A DNA stretch of 64,000 nucleotides from Anaerobaca sp035448545 (GTDB lineage Bacteria > Planctomycetota > Phycisphaerae > Sedimentisphaerales > Anaerobacaceae): NCBI GenBank assembly GCA_035448545.1, contig DAOTJE010000005.1, positions 1 through 64,000 on the forward strand, given 5' to 3'. This document shows, one piece after another, positions 18,173 to 28,600 of this stretch. The notes under the pieces were generated by a model. It made no database searches, had not been told where the DNA came from, and was given only the letters and a program-made list of their open reading frames with translations. Every line of letters starts with the position of its first letter. The stretch's first letter is position 1. The position numbers were made by a program, and so were the translations under genes.

Positions 18173-20905
18173 TCAGCGGGACAGCTTCGAGTTGAATTCG
18201 TACGTCCCTGACTCGGTCTCGAACACGACGTAGCCGTCCTCGAGGCGGGCGAAGCGCACGTGGTCGCCCGAGTGGATGGTGCTCGGTCCTTCCTTGGCGA
18301 ATTCGTCCTTGTCGCAGGGCACATACACGGTCGCGGTGGTGTTGGCCGGGATGGCGACCTTCAGCGTGAAGCGGTTGCCCTTGAGGTCCCAGGCGCTGGC
18401 GATCGTGCCGTACATCGATTCATGCTCGGCCCGTACCCAGGTGACGTCGCCCAATGGTTGCGGCTTGATGATGATGTGCTTGAATCCGACCGTGTCAGAA
18501 CTTGGGTTGATACCCGCCAGGGCCTGATAGAACCAGGCGCTGATGTGCCCGAACATGATGTGATTGCGGGATGCGCCGCCATCCCACTGCTCCCAGAGCG
18601 TGGTGGCGCCCTGCTCGATCCAACGTCCCCAGCTCGGGTAGGTCGTCTGCGTCGCCATCTTATAGACCACATCGGCCCGCCCGTTGGCGGTCAGCGCATC
18701 GATCAGGTATTTGGTGCCGAGGATGCCGGCATCGAGATGGTTATCGTTCTTCTCGATCATCTCCACGAGCTTGTCGACGACCCGCTGACGGTCGGCAGGC
18801 CAGACGAGGCCATGGTACAGCGCGCAGCTCATCGCGGTCTGTGTGCCGCCGGCGTAGAGGGCGGTCTGGGCGTCGAAGAAGGCCTTGTTGAACGCGTCGC
18901 GGATGCTCATGGCCAGATCCGCGTACTGGCGGGCCTCCTCCGTCTTGCCCAGCATCCCGGCGATCTTCGAGACGATCAGGGCATCGCGGTAATAGTAGCC
19001 GGTCGAGGTGACCTTGGCGGGCGTCTCGGTCCTGGCGGGCACCCAGTCGCCCAAGCCGATGGAAACGATGCCGTTGTCGGCCTTGGTGGTGAGGTAATCG
19101 ACGTATCGCTTGAGTCGGTCGTAATGCTCGGCGAGGATTCGCGTGTCGTCGCGGTACTGGTACAGGTACCAGGGAATCAGGACGTAGGCGCTGTCCCAGG
19201 CGGGCCCGTTGCCCCATGCGTAGCCCCATCCGGCGGTAGGGATGATGCCCGGCAGTTCGCCGCTGTCGCGTTGCTCGTCCTTGAAGTCGGTCATCCACTT
19301 TGTGTAGGCGGGCGCCGGGTCAAAGTTGTACAGCCCGACCTCGGCGGCCAGGTGGGCGTCGCCCGTCCAGCCGTTCTTCTCGCGATGGGGACAGTCCGTC
19401 GGGTAGCCGTGGAAGTTGCCGACGTAGGACCAGAGCGTGCAGCGCTGGATCTTGTTGAACAGTTCGTTGGAGCACTCGAACAGGCCGGCCCGGTCGAACG
19501 CCGTGTGCGCGACCCGGCCGAGGATGGTCTCGTCGTCGGGTTTGCCCGGCAGGCCCGTTACCTGGACGTACTGAAAACCGTGGTAGACGAATCGCGGCTC
19601 CCAGACCTCGGTGCCCTCGCCTTTGAGGATGTAGGTGTCGGTCTGGAACGGGGTACTCCTGGTGTGTACCGCGATGTCCTTCTGGTCGACGGTCCCATCG
19701 TCGCTCAACCGTTCGGCGTACTGCATCACGACCTTTGTCCCTGTCGGACCGGAGACCTTCAGATGCGCCCAGCCGGCGATGTTCTGGCCGAGATCGAAAA
19801 CGTATACGCCCGGTTTCGGCTCGGTGACCTTCATGGGCTTGAGCGTCTGCATCACTCTGATGGGCGGAATCATCTGAGCGCTGAGCGTGCCCTTGGGGCC
19901 GGGGCTGATCTTGGCCAGCGCCCAGTTCGCATCGGTCAAGTCCGGCGTATTCCAACCGGCAATCTCGCGCCGCGCATCGTATGTCTCTCCCTGTCGGATG
20001 CAGTTGAACACGATCGGGCTGGCGGCAACCCGCCACGTCTCGTCGCTGACGATCGTTCGCATGCTGCCGTCGCGGAACGTCACTTCGAGCTGGCATCGCA
20101 GCGTAGGCCTTGCCCGCCAGGCGGCTTTGTTGAAATCCCATGCCGCCTGGGCGTCCATGTCGTACCAGCCGTTGCCCAGGAGGACCGCGACCGCGTTGAA
20201 CTCCGCCTTCAACTGCCCGGTGACATCGTACGTGACGTAGAGCGCGCGTCGGTCATACCGTGTGAACGCCGGGTCCAGGACGTGGTCGCCCACCCTCTGC
20301 CCGTTCAGGTGCAGCTCGTAGTAGCCCAGCCCGCAGATGTAGAGCCGCGCCTGCCGGACCGGTTTGGACAGGACGAACGTCTTGCGGAGGATCGGGGCCG
20401 GGGGCATCCCCTCGCCGTCCGTCTGGGGCGAAGTGATCCATTTGCCCTGCCAGTCATCCGGTCCGAGCAGTCCCATTTCCCACGTGGCCACCTCGCTGAA
20501 CGGACTGGGCTTGTCGTCCTTGTCCCAGACACGGACCTTCCAGTAGCAGCGGGTCCGCGACGTCAGCGGCCGACCGGCGTAGGGAACCTGGATCGAGCAG
20601 TCCGATGTCACCTTGCCGGTGCTCCACAGGTCGGCGCGATTGTCTCGGAGCAGTCCCTCATTGCTGGCGACGAGGACTTCGTAGGCGGTCTGCTTCTGGC
20701 CGCGCCATGGCGACTGGAGCTTCCAGCTCAGACGTGGCAGCGTCACGTCGATGCCCAGCGGATCGCAAAGGTACTCGCATCGCAGGTCGCTGACCCGCAC
20801 GTCGCTGCCGAGCGTGGGCAGGGGCAGGCTGACGGTCGGCAGGTTCAGCGCCGCAGCGGAGACAGTGAAGACCTGCATCAGGAGAAGGGTGGCCGGTTGC
20901 GTCAT
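18173..20905 (-). CDS. Alpha-L-rhamnosidase, GH78 (first copy)
   Basis: 910 aa. A short exported N-terminus is followed by the rhamnosidase N-domain (VSDLRCEYLCDPLGIDVTLPRLSW), the beta-sandwich region (YICGLGYYELHLNGQRVGDHVLDPAFTRYDRR), the alpha/alpha barrel with catalytic motif DCPHREKNGWTGDAHLAAE, and C-terminal sandwich (GINPSSDTVGFKHIIIKPQP). It releases terminal alpha-L-rhamnose from polysaccharide or glycosides, probably in the periplasm. ATG 20905 has GGAGG upstream. It is the first gene of the minus-strand polysaccharide run. Confidence 0.93.
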   Translation of the reverse strand: MTQPATLLLMQVFTVSAAALNLPTVSLPLPTLGSDVRVSDLRCEYLCDPLGIDVTLPRLSWKLQSPWRGQKQTAYEVLVASNEGLLRDNRADLWSTGKVTSDCSIQVPYAGRPLTSRTRCYWKVRVWDKDDKPSPFSEVATWEMGLLGPDDWQGKWITSPQTDGEGMPPAPILRKTFVLSKPVRQARLYICGLGYYELHLNGQRVGDHVLDPAFTRYDRRALYVTYDVTGQLKAEFNAVAVLLGNGWYDMDAQAAWDFNKAAWRARPTLRCQLEVTFRDGSMRTIVSDETWRVAASPIVFNCIRQGETYDARREIAGWNTPDLTDANWALAKISPGPKGTLSAQMIPPIRVMQTLKPMKVTEPKPGVYVFDLGQNIAGWAHLKVSGPTGTKVVMQYAERLSDDGTVDQKDIAVHTRSTPFQTDTYILKGEGTEVWEPRFVYHGFQYVQVTGLPGKPDDETILGRVAHTAFDRAGLFECSNELFNKIQRCTLWSYVGNFHGYPTDCPHREKNGWTGDAHLAAEVGLYNFDPAPAYTKWMTDFKDEQRDSGELPGIIPTAGWGYAWGNGPAWDSAYVLIPWYLYQYRDDTRILAEHYDRLKRYVDYLTTKADNGIVSIGLGDWVPARTETPAKVTSTGYYYRDALIVSKIAGMLGKTEEARQYADLAMSIRDAFNKAFFDAQTALYAGGTQTAMSCALYHGLVWPADRQRVVDKLVEMIEKNDNHLDAGILGTKYLIDALTANGRADVVYKMATQTTYPSWGRWIEQGATTLWEQWDGGASRNHIMFGHISAWFYQALAGINPSSDTVGFKHIIIKPQPLGDVTWVRAEHESMYGTIASAWDLKGNRFTLKVAIPANTTATVYVPCDKDEFAKEGPSTIHSGDHVRFARLEDGYVVFETESGTYEFNSKLSR

Positions 20906-21045
20906 GGTCGTATACCTCCAGTGCCAGATTGGAAAGACTCCTCGGATGCGTCATTGTGGCGCAATGCCGCCGGCAAGGCAAGGGGGAACCTCCGCGCAAG
21001 ATCAGTCAGATGCCCTGACGGCGTGTGCGACGGACCGGCAAGGGT

Positions 21046-21840
21046 TCAAAATCGGCGCAGGAGGTTGATTCCGACGGCGGGCTCTTCGCGGCTGCCATGA
21101 TAGGGTAGCACCTCGAAGCCGGCGATCTCGGGCTTGTGATTCCGCGCGACGGTGTGGCCGACAACCCAGCCGAGCGTGGCGCCGAAGACGACATCGCTGG
21201 CCCAGTGGTCGCCCTGGTCCATCATGCGCCAGGCGACGACGCCGGCGCCGACGTAGGCGGGCAGGCCCACCTTCAGGCCGTAGAACTCATGCAGGACGGA
21301 CGCGACGGTGAACGAGCTGGACGTGTGGCCGCTGGGCCAGGCCCACATCTCGCCGTCAGGCTGGTCGTTGTTACGGATGGCCTTGAGGCCCGTGGTGACG
21401 ACGCCGTTGATCGTCAGCGCCGAGAGCATCGTCAGGGCCTTCTGTTTGTTGGGCTTGTCCTGTTTGTCGGCGCTGAGGGCGTACCAGAGCATGGCGGCCG
21501 GAATGTGCAAGCCCGGCGAGCCGACCACCTTGAGCGTCGCGCCGCCGAAGTTGTCGAACGTTTCGTGCTTGTCGAAATGGTCGGCGACGTCGTCATCCGC
21601 GTCGCCGTTGTTCATCGCCACGCTGGCCAGTCCCGCCCAGGCGAGGGCCGCCAGATTGCCATCGTTCCAGAACGTAGCTTTCGCGTCGGTCTTCAGGCGA
21701 TCGGGAAACAGGCGAAGATCGGCTTTGGCCGACTCGATCCATTTCGAGGCCGCCGGTTCGTTTGCCTCGCCCGCCCCGCACGGAAGCGACAGCGCCAATA
21801 CGCCAACCCACAGCAGTCTACGGCACCATAGTGACATCAT
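21046..21840 (-). CDS. PAP2-family phosphatase, exported
   Basis: 264 aa with signal peptide (MMSLWCRRLLWVGVLALSLPCGAG). The three PAP2/haloperoxidase motifs are present: KAIRNNDQPDGEMW (a K-x6 motif ending QP rather than RP), WPSGHTSS, and R-x5-GDHWASD with the catalytic His. It probably removes phosphate from a lipid or other phosphomonoester outside the cytoplasm. The start could be either of two adjacent ATGs; no good ribosome site is visible. It lies upstream of the GH78 gene in the same direction, separated by 140 bases in downstream order. Confidence 0.8.
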   Translation of the reverse strand: MMSLWCRRLLWVGVLALSLPCGAGEANEPAASKWIESAKADLRLFPDRLKTDAKATFWNDGNLAALAWAGLASVAMNNGDADDDVADHFDKHETFDNFGGATLKVVGSPGLHIPAAMLWYALSADKQDKPNKQKALTMLSALTINGVVTTGLKAIRNNDQPDGEMWAWPSGHTSSSFTVASVLHEFYGLKVGLPAYVGAGVVAWRMMDQGDHWASDVVFGATLGWVVGHTVARNHKPEIAGFEVLPYHGSREEPAVGINLLRRF

Positions 21841-21938
21841 AGAGTCCAGATTGTCTCACAACCTCGCGCGCAAAGCAAGTCTGGAATCCGTGAAGTGTGG
21901 CACGCCCTCGGCAGGTCGTGCATCGTGGTCCGTCTGAC

Positions 21939-22571
21939 CTACTTGAGTTCGACCGACCAGTAAGCGTGGTCGAGGAACTGCTTCCAGGAGCTGTAGCGGT
22001 CGTGGCCGAGGTGGATGTGGACCACGGGGTTGTGTCTCGGCTTGGTCGGCTGGCGCACGAGGTCCATGCCGGCCTGCTTGGGGGTCCGCCCGCCTTTCTT
22101 GACGTTGCAACGTGTGCACGCGCAGACGATGTTTTCCCAGGTGGCCTTGCCGCCCAGGCTGCGCGGAACGACGTGATCGAGGGACAGCTCGCTGGTGGGA
22201 AAATGCCTGCCGCAATACTGGCATCGGTTGCGGTCGCGGGCGAAGATATTGCGCCGGTTGAACTTCACATCGTTCCGCGGCAGGCGATCGTAGAACAGCA
22301 GGCGGATGATGCGCGGCACTGCCACGTAGAAGTTGACCGTCGAGATCCAATCGTGACCGTCGGGCTCGAAGCGCCGGCGGAACTGGCTGACCTCGCACCA
22401 ACTGCGGAAGTCGTAATTGGCGTACGATCCCTCCTCGAAAGAGACGACCTCTGCCAGCTCGCGACACAACAGAGAGAAGGCTCGCTTGACGCCGATGATG
22501 CGGATCGCCATGTAGTGCTTGTTCAGTACAAGCACGCTGCAATTCAAGCCGGATTGATTTTCCCCGAACAT
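21939..22571 (-). CDS. HNH endonuclease domain protein
   Basis: 210 aa from ATG 22571, which has AGAAGGA at correct spacing; an ATG 13 codons upstream (22610) lacks one. The C-terminal half is a zinc-binding HNH fold: CQYCGRHFP, LSLDHVVPRSLGGKATWENI and CACTRCNVKKGGRTP. The N-terminal half (VLVLNKHYMAIRIIGVKRAFSLL) is shared with the widespread single-gene HNH family of unknown purpose. It cleaves or nicks nucleic acid by family inference. There is no defence or mobile-element context. Confidence 0.85.
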   Translation of the reverse strand: MFGENQSGLNCSVLVLNKHYMAIRIIGVKRAFSLLCRELAEVVSFEEGSYANYDFRSWCEVSQFRRRFEPDGHDWISTVNFYVAVPRIIRLLFYDRLPRNDVKFNRRNIFARDRNRCQYCGRHFPTSELSLDHVVPRSLGGKATWENIVCACTRCNVKKGGRTPKQAGMDLVRQPTKPRHNPVVHIHLGHDRYSSWKQFLDHAYWSVELK

Positions 22572-22785
22572 CACAAGGTCCTTCTCAAGCCGTCCGTTTC
22601 GATCATACACCAGATCCGCCGATGGTGCAAGAAATACCGCGGAGAATCGTCCAATTCCGGTGACTTGACCTGCGTCGGCCGCCGCGGTCTAACGGACAGC
22701 CTACAGCGGCCCGGGATGGTCCGGAACCGGCCATAAAGAGGATCAGTCGGCGTTTTCAGGCCCTCCGAGGCCTTCATGGCAGGGG

Positions 22786-22998
22786 CTATGCGGAAGGCAG
22801 GACCGGCTTGACGTTGGTGGCGCGCAGCCCTTTTTCTCCCTCGACGACATCAAATGTGACCTCATCTCCCTCGCGGAGCGTTTTGAAGCCCTCCCCACCG
22901 ATACTGGAATAGTGGACGAAAACGTCGGGACCGTCAGGTGTCGCGATGAACCCATATCCCTTCCGTGGGTTGAACCACTTGACTTTCCCCTGCAACAT
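22786..22998 (-). CDS. csp: Cold-shock domain protein
   Basis: 70 aa, a single CSD OB-fold: MLQGKVKWFNPRKGYGFI (RNP1), DVFVHYSSI (RNP2), then LREGDEVTFDVVEGEKGLRA. It binds single-stranded RNA/DNA as a chaperone. An AAGGAG site precedes ATG 22998; the open frame upstream is non-coding leader. HU lies about 100 bases upstream in the same orientation, so the two nucleic-acid-binding genes may share a transcript. Confidence 0.96.
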   Translation of the reverse strand: MLQGKVKWFNPRKGYGFIATPDGPDVFVHYSSIGGEGFKTLREGDEVTFDVVEGEKGLRATNVKPVLPSA

Positions 22999-23101
22999 AT
23001 CGAATGCTCCTTTGGGCAGACCCCTGCTGCGATTTGTCTGTATCCGTGCTGCTGCTATGCCGGGATGATGGCTGGCCTCGCAGGTTGCAGAAGACCCCTT
23101 C

Positions 23102-23413
23102 TCACAGCCTTGGCTTGGCATCGGCCGAGGAATTGCTGAGATTCTCTCTCATGAGCCGTCCCATCTTGAATTTGACGGTGCGTTTGGATGGCACTTCCAC
23201 GCGTTCCAGCGTTTTGGGGTTTTGCGCGACTCTCGAAGCCCTCGTCCGGGTCTCGAAAACACCGAAGTCTCTGAATTCCAAGCGATTATCCTGGCACAGC
23301 TCCCTGATGATCTCGTCAAGGAAGGTCTGGACGATCCGTTTTACCGACACCCTCTTTGCCTGTGTGCGTTCCGCAATGCGGTCAATGAGTTCTTTCTTGG
23401 TCACTGTTGCCAT
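23102..23413 (-). CDS. hup: HU/IHF-family DNA-binding protein
   Basis: 103 aa. Typical HU: MATVTKKELIDRIAERT, a conserved FRDFGVFETRTRASRVAQNPKT arm with the intercalating-proline region, and VKFKMGRLMRENL, with a short C-terminal tail. It is a nucleoid-associated dimer that bends DNA. A GAGG site lies about 10 bases before the ATG. The promoter found at 23642-23670 would give a leader of about 220 bases. Confidence 0.95.
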   Translation of the reverse strand: MATVTKKELIDRIAERTQAKRVSVKRIVQTFLDEIIRELCQDNRLEFRDFGVFETRTRASRVAQNPKTLERVEVPSKRTVKFKMGRLMRENLSNSSADAKPRL

Positions 23414-23641
23414 AGACTACCTCACATGAAGGGAAGATCGCTTCGAAAACAGAAACCGCGTTGGGTTCCGCCAGAGGCGGTCCGACCACCGGGACCAGCG
23501 AATTGTCCAACAGCGCATTGAGGACATCGAAAACCCTATATGGCCAACCCAAGCCCTGTCCGGCAGGGGCGTCTGCAGAGCGACCTGGCCACTGTGCAGA
23601 CGTAACGCCGCCGGAACGGAAAGGTTAATCGACCGCAACCT

Positions 23642-23670
23642 ACTATACAATAAAGACTTCTATGCAACAA
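23642..23670 (-). promoter_or_regulatory. Sigma-70-type promoter for hup
   Basis: On the minus strand, TTGTTG (23670-23665), a 17-base spacer and TATAGT (23647-23642). Expected start is near 23635, leaving an unusually long 5' leader to the hup ATG at 23413. Confidence 0.45.
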
Positions 23671-23779
23671 GTACTTTTGGCCAAAAAAATCGGTCCTGGG
23701 GAGGCCGGATCGATCGGCCGAACGTGGCCCGGCCGGGCCTGGCCCTGGCCGCCCATTCTCAGGAAGGCAGACAGGACGG

Positions 23780-23808
23780 TTGACCGCAGGATGGTCTGCG
23801 GGCATAAT
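23780..23808 (+). promoter_or_regulatory. Sigma-70-type promoter for lepB
   Basis: TTGACC at 23780-23785, a 17-base spacer and CATAAT at 23803-23808, 51 bases before the lepB ATG. The 446-base hup-lepB gap thus holds two divergent promoters and no gene. Confidence 0.55.
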
Positions 23809-23859
23809 GCGTCTTTTGCTGTTGCGTGACGCAATGACAAACGAACAGGATAATGGTGG

Positions 23860-25509
23860 ATGACTCCAGGCAATCCCTCACAACCGTCCGGCAAGAAACC
23901 CGCTCCCAGGCACAAGGATCGCGCCGGGGAGATCGCCAATACGTTTGAATGGCTCATTACGGCGTTCATCCTGGCCTTTGTCTTTCGGGCCTTTGTCATG
24001 GAGGCCTTCCGCATCCCGACCGGAAGCATGGCCGATACGCTGATGGGGGCTCACTTCCGGCTGCGTTGCCCTGAGTGCGGGTACGAGTACCAGTATGGAT
24101 TCGTCCCGGGCAGCAGTTTCTACCGGATGCGAGAGGATACGATCCCGGCCGGCCCGGTCGATATCCAACAGACGCAATGCCCCAGTTGCGGCTATCTCGT
24201 GCCCACCAGCAGCGGCAATCCCGTCGCCAACGGCGACCGCATCCTGGTCCTGAAGTGTCTTTATCAGTTTGCCGAGCCCAAACGCTGGGATGTGGTCGTG
24301 TTCAAGAACCCGACCAACCCCTCGGAAAACTACATCAAGCGCCTCATCGGGTTGCCCAACGAACGGATCGAGATCATCGACGGGGATATCTACATCGACG
24401 GGCAGATCGCCCGCAAACCGCCTTGTGTCCAAAGAGAACTCTGGATGCCGGTCTATGACAACGACTACCGTCCGGTCAATCCGAACCAGCGCGGAGCCTT
24501 CAACGGGCATCGCTGGCAGGTCCCGTTCGACCTGGACGGTTCTGCCTGGGCGGTGGACGAGAGGAATCCCACGGCCTTTGTGTTGGACGTTCCGGCCGAC
24601 CGGGTCGAGACGATGACCTACGGGGGCCCGTCCGCCAACGATTTCAAGGTCATGTACGCCTACAACGACATCCGCATGCAATCGCGGATGCCCCAGTGCA
24701 GCGACCTGATGGTGCGGTTTTACGTCCAGCCGCAAAGCGAGGCTGGACGTGTCGGTGCCACGCTGAGCAAGTATGGTGTGGACTACCGCGCCCGCCTGGA
24801 CCTGAGCGGCGAGATGGTCCTGTCGCGTTTCGACGGGATCGAAGAGACCATTCTGGCCCGCCGGACGGCCGAGATGCCGACGCCGGGTGCCTTTGCCCTG
24901 CTGAAGTTTGCCAACGTGGACCATCAATTGCTTTTCGAGTTCAACGGCAACCGACTGACCTTCGATCTGGGACGGTCGCCCGAGGCGCTGGACCGCCGCC
25001 GCATGGAGACGGCGGGTGTGCGGATCCTCGGCGCCGGAAAGCTGAGGTTATCCCACCTGGCGATCTTCCGTGACATCCACTATCTGAGCCAGTCGGAAGG
25101 GGGGCGGATCCCGCGAGCGACGGAAGAGAATCCGTTCACGCTCGGCGACGACGAGTTTTTTGTTCTCGGCGACAACAGCCCCAACAGCGAAGACGGTCGC
25201 TGGTGGGGACCTCCCGGCATAGCCAGCCGGGGCATGAAACCGCCCCGGGCGGGCGTTGTGCCCAGATACTATCTTGTGGGTAAGGCGCTGTTCGTGTATT
25301 GGCCCAGCGGCTTTGAGTTTCCCTGGCCGGCGCCCTTGAAGGATTTCCTGTTAAGCAACATCGATCGGAATCTGCCCTCGCGACTGCTTTACACGATCGT
25401 CTCGCTGCGGTGGATTCCGAACGTGGGGAAGATGCGTTTCATCTACGGTGGAACCGGCGGTCGCGAGAACCCGCCGGACTCTCTCGCCGCAGGGCACGAT
25501 GTGGATTGA
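23860..25509 (+). CDS. lepB: Signal peptidase I, enlarged, with zinc-ribbon-like insert
   Basis: 549 aa, about twice the usual length. One N-terminal membrane anchor (WLITAFILAFVFRAFVME) leads to catalytic S56 in IPTGSMADTL and general base K160 in YIKRLIGLPNERI; the C-terminal box FVLGDNSPNSEDGRWWG is intact. Between Ser and Lys is an insert with CPECGYEY (C70, C73) and CPSCGYL (C107, C110), a probable zinc ribbon. A second insert of about 200 residues (roughly 215-410) has alternating hydrophobic strands and resembles a concanavalin-like sandwich. It removes signal peptides at the cytoplasmic membrane. The start ATG is preceded only by ATGGTGG, a weak site. Confidence 0.92.
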   Translation: MTPGNPSQPSGKKPAPRHKDRAGEIANTFEWLITAFILAFVFRAFVMEAFRIPTGSMADTLMGAHFRLRCPECGYEYQYGFVPGSSFYRMREDTIPAGPVDIQQTQCPSCGYLVPTSSGNPVANGDRILVLKCLYQFAEPKRWDVVVFKNPTNPSENYIKRLIGLPNERIEIIDGDIYIDGQIARKPPCVQRELWMPVYDNDYRPVNPNQRGAFNGHRWQVPFDLDGSAWAVDERNPTAFVLDVPADRVETMTYGGPSANDFKVMYAYNDIRMQSRMPQCSDLMVRFYVQPQSEAGRVGATLSKYGVDYRARLDLSGEMVLSRFDGIEETILARRTAEMPTPGAFALLKFANVDHQLLFEFNGNRLTFDLGRSPEALDRRRMETAGVRILGAGKLRLSHLAIFRDIHYLSQSEGGRIPRATEENPFTLGDDEFFVLGDNSPNSEDGRWWGPPGIASRGMKPPRAGVVPRYYLVGKALFVYWPSGFEFPWPAPLKDFLLSNIDRNLPSRLLYTIVSLRWIPNVGKMRFIYGGTGGRENPPDSLAAGHDVD

Positions 25510-25614
25510 CCGGCTGAAAACCCAGACTTGGGCAGAACGCCGCGGGCGCAGGCCGTGCGTCGCGTGGCGTCCAGGAAAGGGCATGCCGAAGGCACGATTG
25601 GGAGGTGAACGCGA

Positions 25615-28600
25615 ATGAAGACATGGACGAGCATTCTACTGACGGTAGCAGCAATTTTCTGGACGAATGGCCCGGTTGCGGCCGGTGTGCTGGGCGGACA
25701 ACTCTTCGCACGCGGCGGCGGTCTGACGTCTGACGATTTGCGATGTGAGTACCTCGTGGACCCGCTCGGCGTCGACGAAGTCAGGCCGCGATTGAGCTGG
25801 ATCGTTCGGTCCAGCCAGCGTAGCCAGAAGCAGAGCGCCTACCGCATCCTCGTGGCCAGCAGCCGGGAGCTGATCGACAAGAAGGTCGGCGATCTCTGGG
25901 ACAGTGGCATGGTCGCTTCGGACCAGACCGCCCACGTCGCTTACGCCGGCAAGCCCCTCCAGTCGCAGATGCCGTGCTTCTGGGTGGTGCGTGTCTGGGA
26001 CAAAGAAGGTACCCCATCATCCTGGAGCAAAGTGGCGTCCTGGTCGATGGGGCTTCTGAAGCCGGAGGACTGGAGGGCCCAGTGGATCGGCTTCGACGCG
26101 TCGCGGCAGCGCCAGTCAACCAGCAGCCGGGTGGATCTGTCCAAAGCCTCGTGGATTTGGTACCCCGAGGGCGACGCGACGGCGGGCGTGCCCGTGGGCA
26201 ATCGGCTGTTCCGCAGGGAGTTCGACATTCCGCAAGGGGCCCAGATCGAGTCGGCTGCCTGCGCGGTCACTGCGGACAATTGGTTCAAGCTGTACGTCAA
26301 CGGCCGGCCCGTCCGCGACGGCGGGAACTTCAAAGAGGCTCTCGTCGTCGACGTCAAGGACAACCTTACGGCGGGCAAGAACGTCATTGCGATCGATGCG
26401 GCCAACCAGGGCGACAGCCCCAACCCGGCGGGTGTCCTGGCTGTGCTGAACGTACAGTACTCCGATGGAAGCTCCACGGTCATCGTCTCCGACGATTCCT
26501 GGCGGACGGCACAGACCGGCCCGACGGATTGGATGATGCCCGGCTTCGATGCCGGCGCCTGGGAACACGCCGCCGTCGCGGCGGCGTATGGAGCCGGGCC
26601 TTGGGGCGAGATCAAGCTGGATTCGGCCCGGTTGTTCCTGCCTCCCGTGCAACTCCTGCGCAAGCGGTTCGTCCTCGACAAGCCTGTCAAACGTGCGATG
26701 GTGTACGCCTCGGCTCTCGGCGATTACCGGCTCTATCTCAACGGCCGGCAGGTCGGCGACGCGTATTTCACTCCGGGCTGGACGGATTACCGGGTTCGTG
26801 TCTACTACAACACGTTCGACGTCACCAAGCAGCTCCAGAAGGGTTTCAATGCGATGGGTGCCATGCTGGCGGACGGCTGGTACAGCGGGTACATCGGCTG
26901 GTATCGCGTCCGCGACCACTATGGCACCCATCCGCGGTTTGCCGCCCAGTTGGTCATCGAGCACACCGACGGAACGTCGAAGGTGATCGTCACCGATGGA
27001 AGCTGGAAGGCGACGACCGGGCCGATCCTCGAAGGCGATTTCCTCATGGGCGAGACCTACGACGCCCGCAAGGAGATTCTCGACTGGAGCGGCCCCGAAC
27101 TCGATGAGTCGCCGTGGTCCGGGGTCGATGTTACCGACCGCATTGCGGCGAAGCTGGAATCCCATCCGGGTGTTCCGGTTCGCCGCTTCCAGGAGATCAA
27201 GCCTGTTGCGATGACCGAACCGAGTCCGGGCGCCTTTGTCTTCAACATGGGGACCAACTTTGCCGGCTTCGCCCGCCTGACAGTCCAGGACGCTCCGCCG
27301 GGCCAGAAGATCGTTTTGCGTTTTGCCGAGAGGCTCAACCCGGACGGCACGATCTACACGACCAATCTGCGCGGCGCGCGGGCCACCGACACCTATATCT
27401 GCAAAGGCCAGGGCAAGGAAATCTGGCAGCCGGAGTTCACGTTCCACGGCTTCCAGTACGTCGAGGTCACCGGCTATCCAGGCCAGCCGCGACTGGGCGA
27501 CATCCGAGGCATCGAGCTGACGTCGGATACGCCCGTCGTCGGCAAGTTCGAGTGCTCCGACGAGACGGCCAATACGCTGTATCACAACATCTGCCAGACA
27601 CAGCGGGCCAACTTCATCGACATCCCGACGGATTGCCCGCAGCGGGACGAGCGGCTGGGCTGGATGGGCGACGCCCAAATCTACGTCCGCACCGCGACCT
27701 ACAATACTGACGTGGCCTCCTTCTTCACCAAGTGGCTCGTGGATGTGGAAGATGCCCAGCTTCCCAACGGTGCCTTCACCGATGTGTCGCCACGTCTGGT
27801 GGCCGAAGGGGGCGGGACCGCCGCCTGGGGCGACGCCGGCGTGATCTGCCCCTGGACGATCTACCAGGTCTATGGTGATACCCGCGTGCTGGCCGAGCAC
27901 TACGACGCCATGACCAAGTGGATCGACTACTGCCAGGGCACCACCACGAATCTGCTACGTCCGGCTCAGGGCTATGGCGACTGGCTCAGCATCCAGGCCG
28001 ACACACCCAAGGACGTGCTGGCCACCGCCTACTTCGCCTACAGCACCAAACTGGTGGCGCAAGCGGCCGAGGTGTTGGGCAAGCACGATGACGCCGCGAA
28101 GTACCGGGAGCTGTTCGAGGCCATCAAACGCTCTTTCAACGACGCGTATGTCGGCGCCGATGGACGGATCAAGGGCAACACGCAGACCGTCTACGTGCTG
28201 GCGCTGGCCTTCGATCTGCTGAATGAGGAGCGGCAGGCCCAGGCGGTTGAGTATCTGGTCGATGACATCCGCAACCGCAATTGGCACCTGTCCACCGGGT
28301 TCGTCGGGACCAAGGACCTGATGGCGACGCTGACCCGCTTCGGCCAGACCAACGTTGCGTACGCCCTGTTCCACAACAAGACGTTCCCGTCGTGGGGCTT
28401 CTCGATCGAGCACGGCGCCACAAGCATCTGGGAGCGGTGGGACGGCTGGACGCCCGAAAAAGGCTTCCAGGACCCGGGGATGAACTCGTTCGCCCACTAT
28501 TCCTTCGGCGCCGTCGGCGAGTGGATGTTCAAGACGATCGCCGGCATCGACACCGACGGGCCCGCCTACAAACGCATCATCATCCGCCCGCGTCCCGATG

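Noticed and set aside
18260..21100. A 946-codon open frame on the plus strand opposite the first GH78 gene
   Set aside because: GC-rich antisense shadow: the minus-strand GH78 has full domain structure, whereas this translation has no motif and skewed Arg/Gly/Val composition.
21939..22571. HNH protein as part of a restriction or defence island
   Set aside because: Neighbours are PAP2, cold-shock and HU genes; no methylase, helicase or nuclease partner is adjacent.
26116..27900. A 594-codon minus-strand frame opposite the second GH78
   Set aside because: Antisense shadow without domains; the plus-strand gene is well supported.
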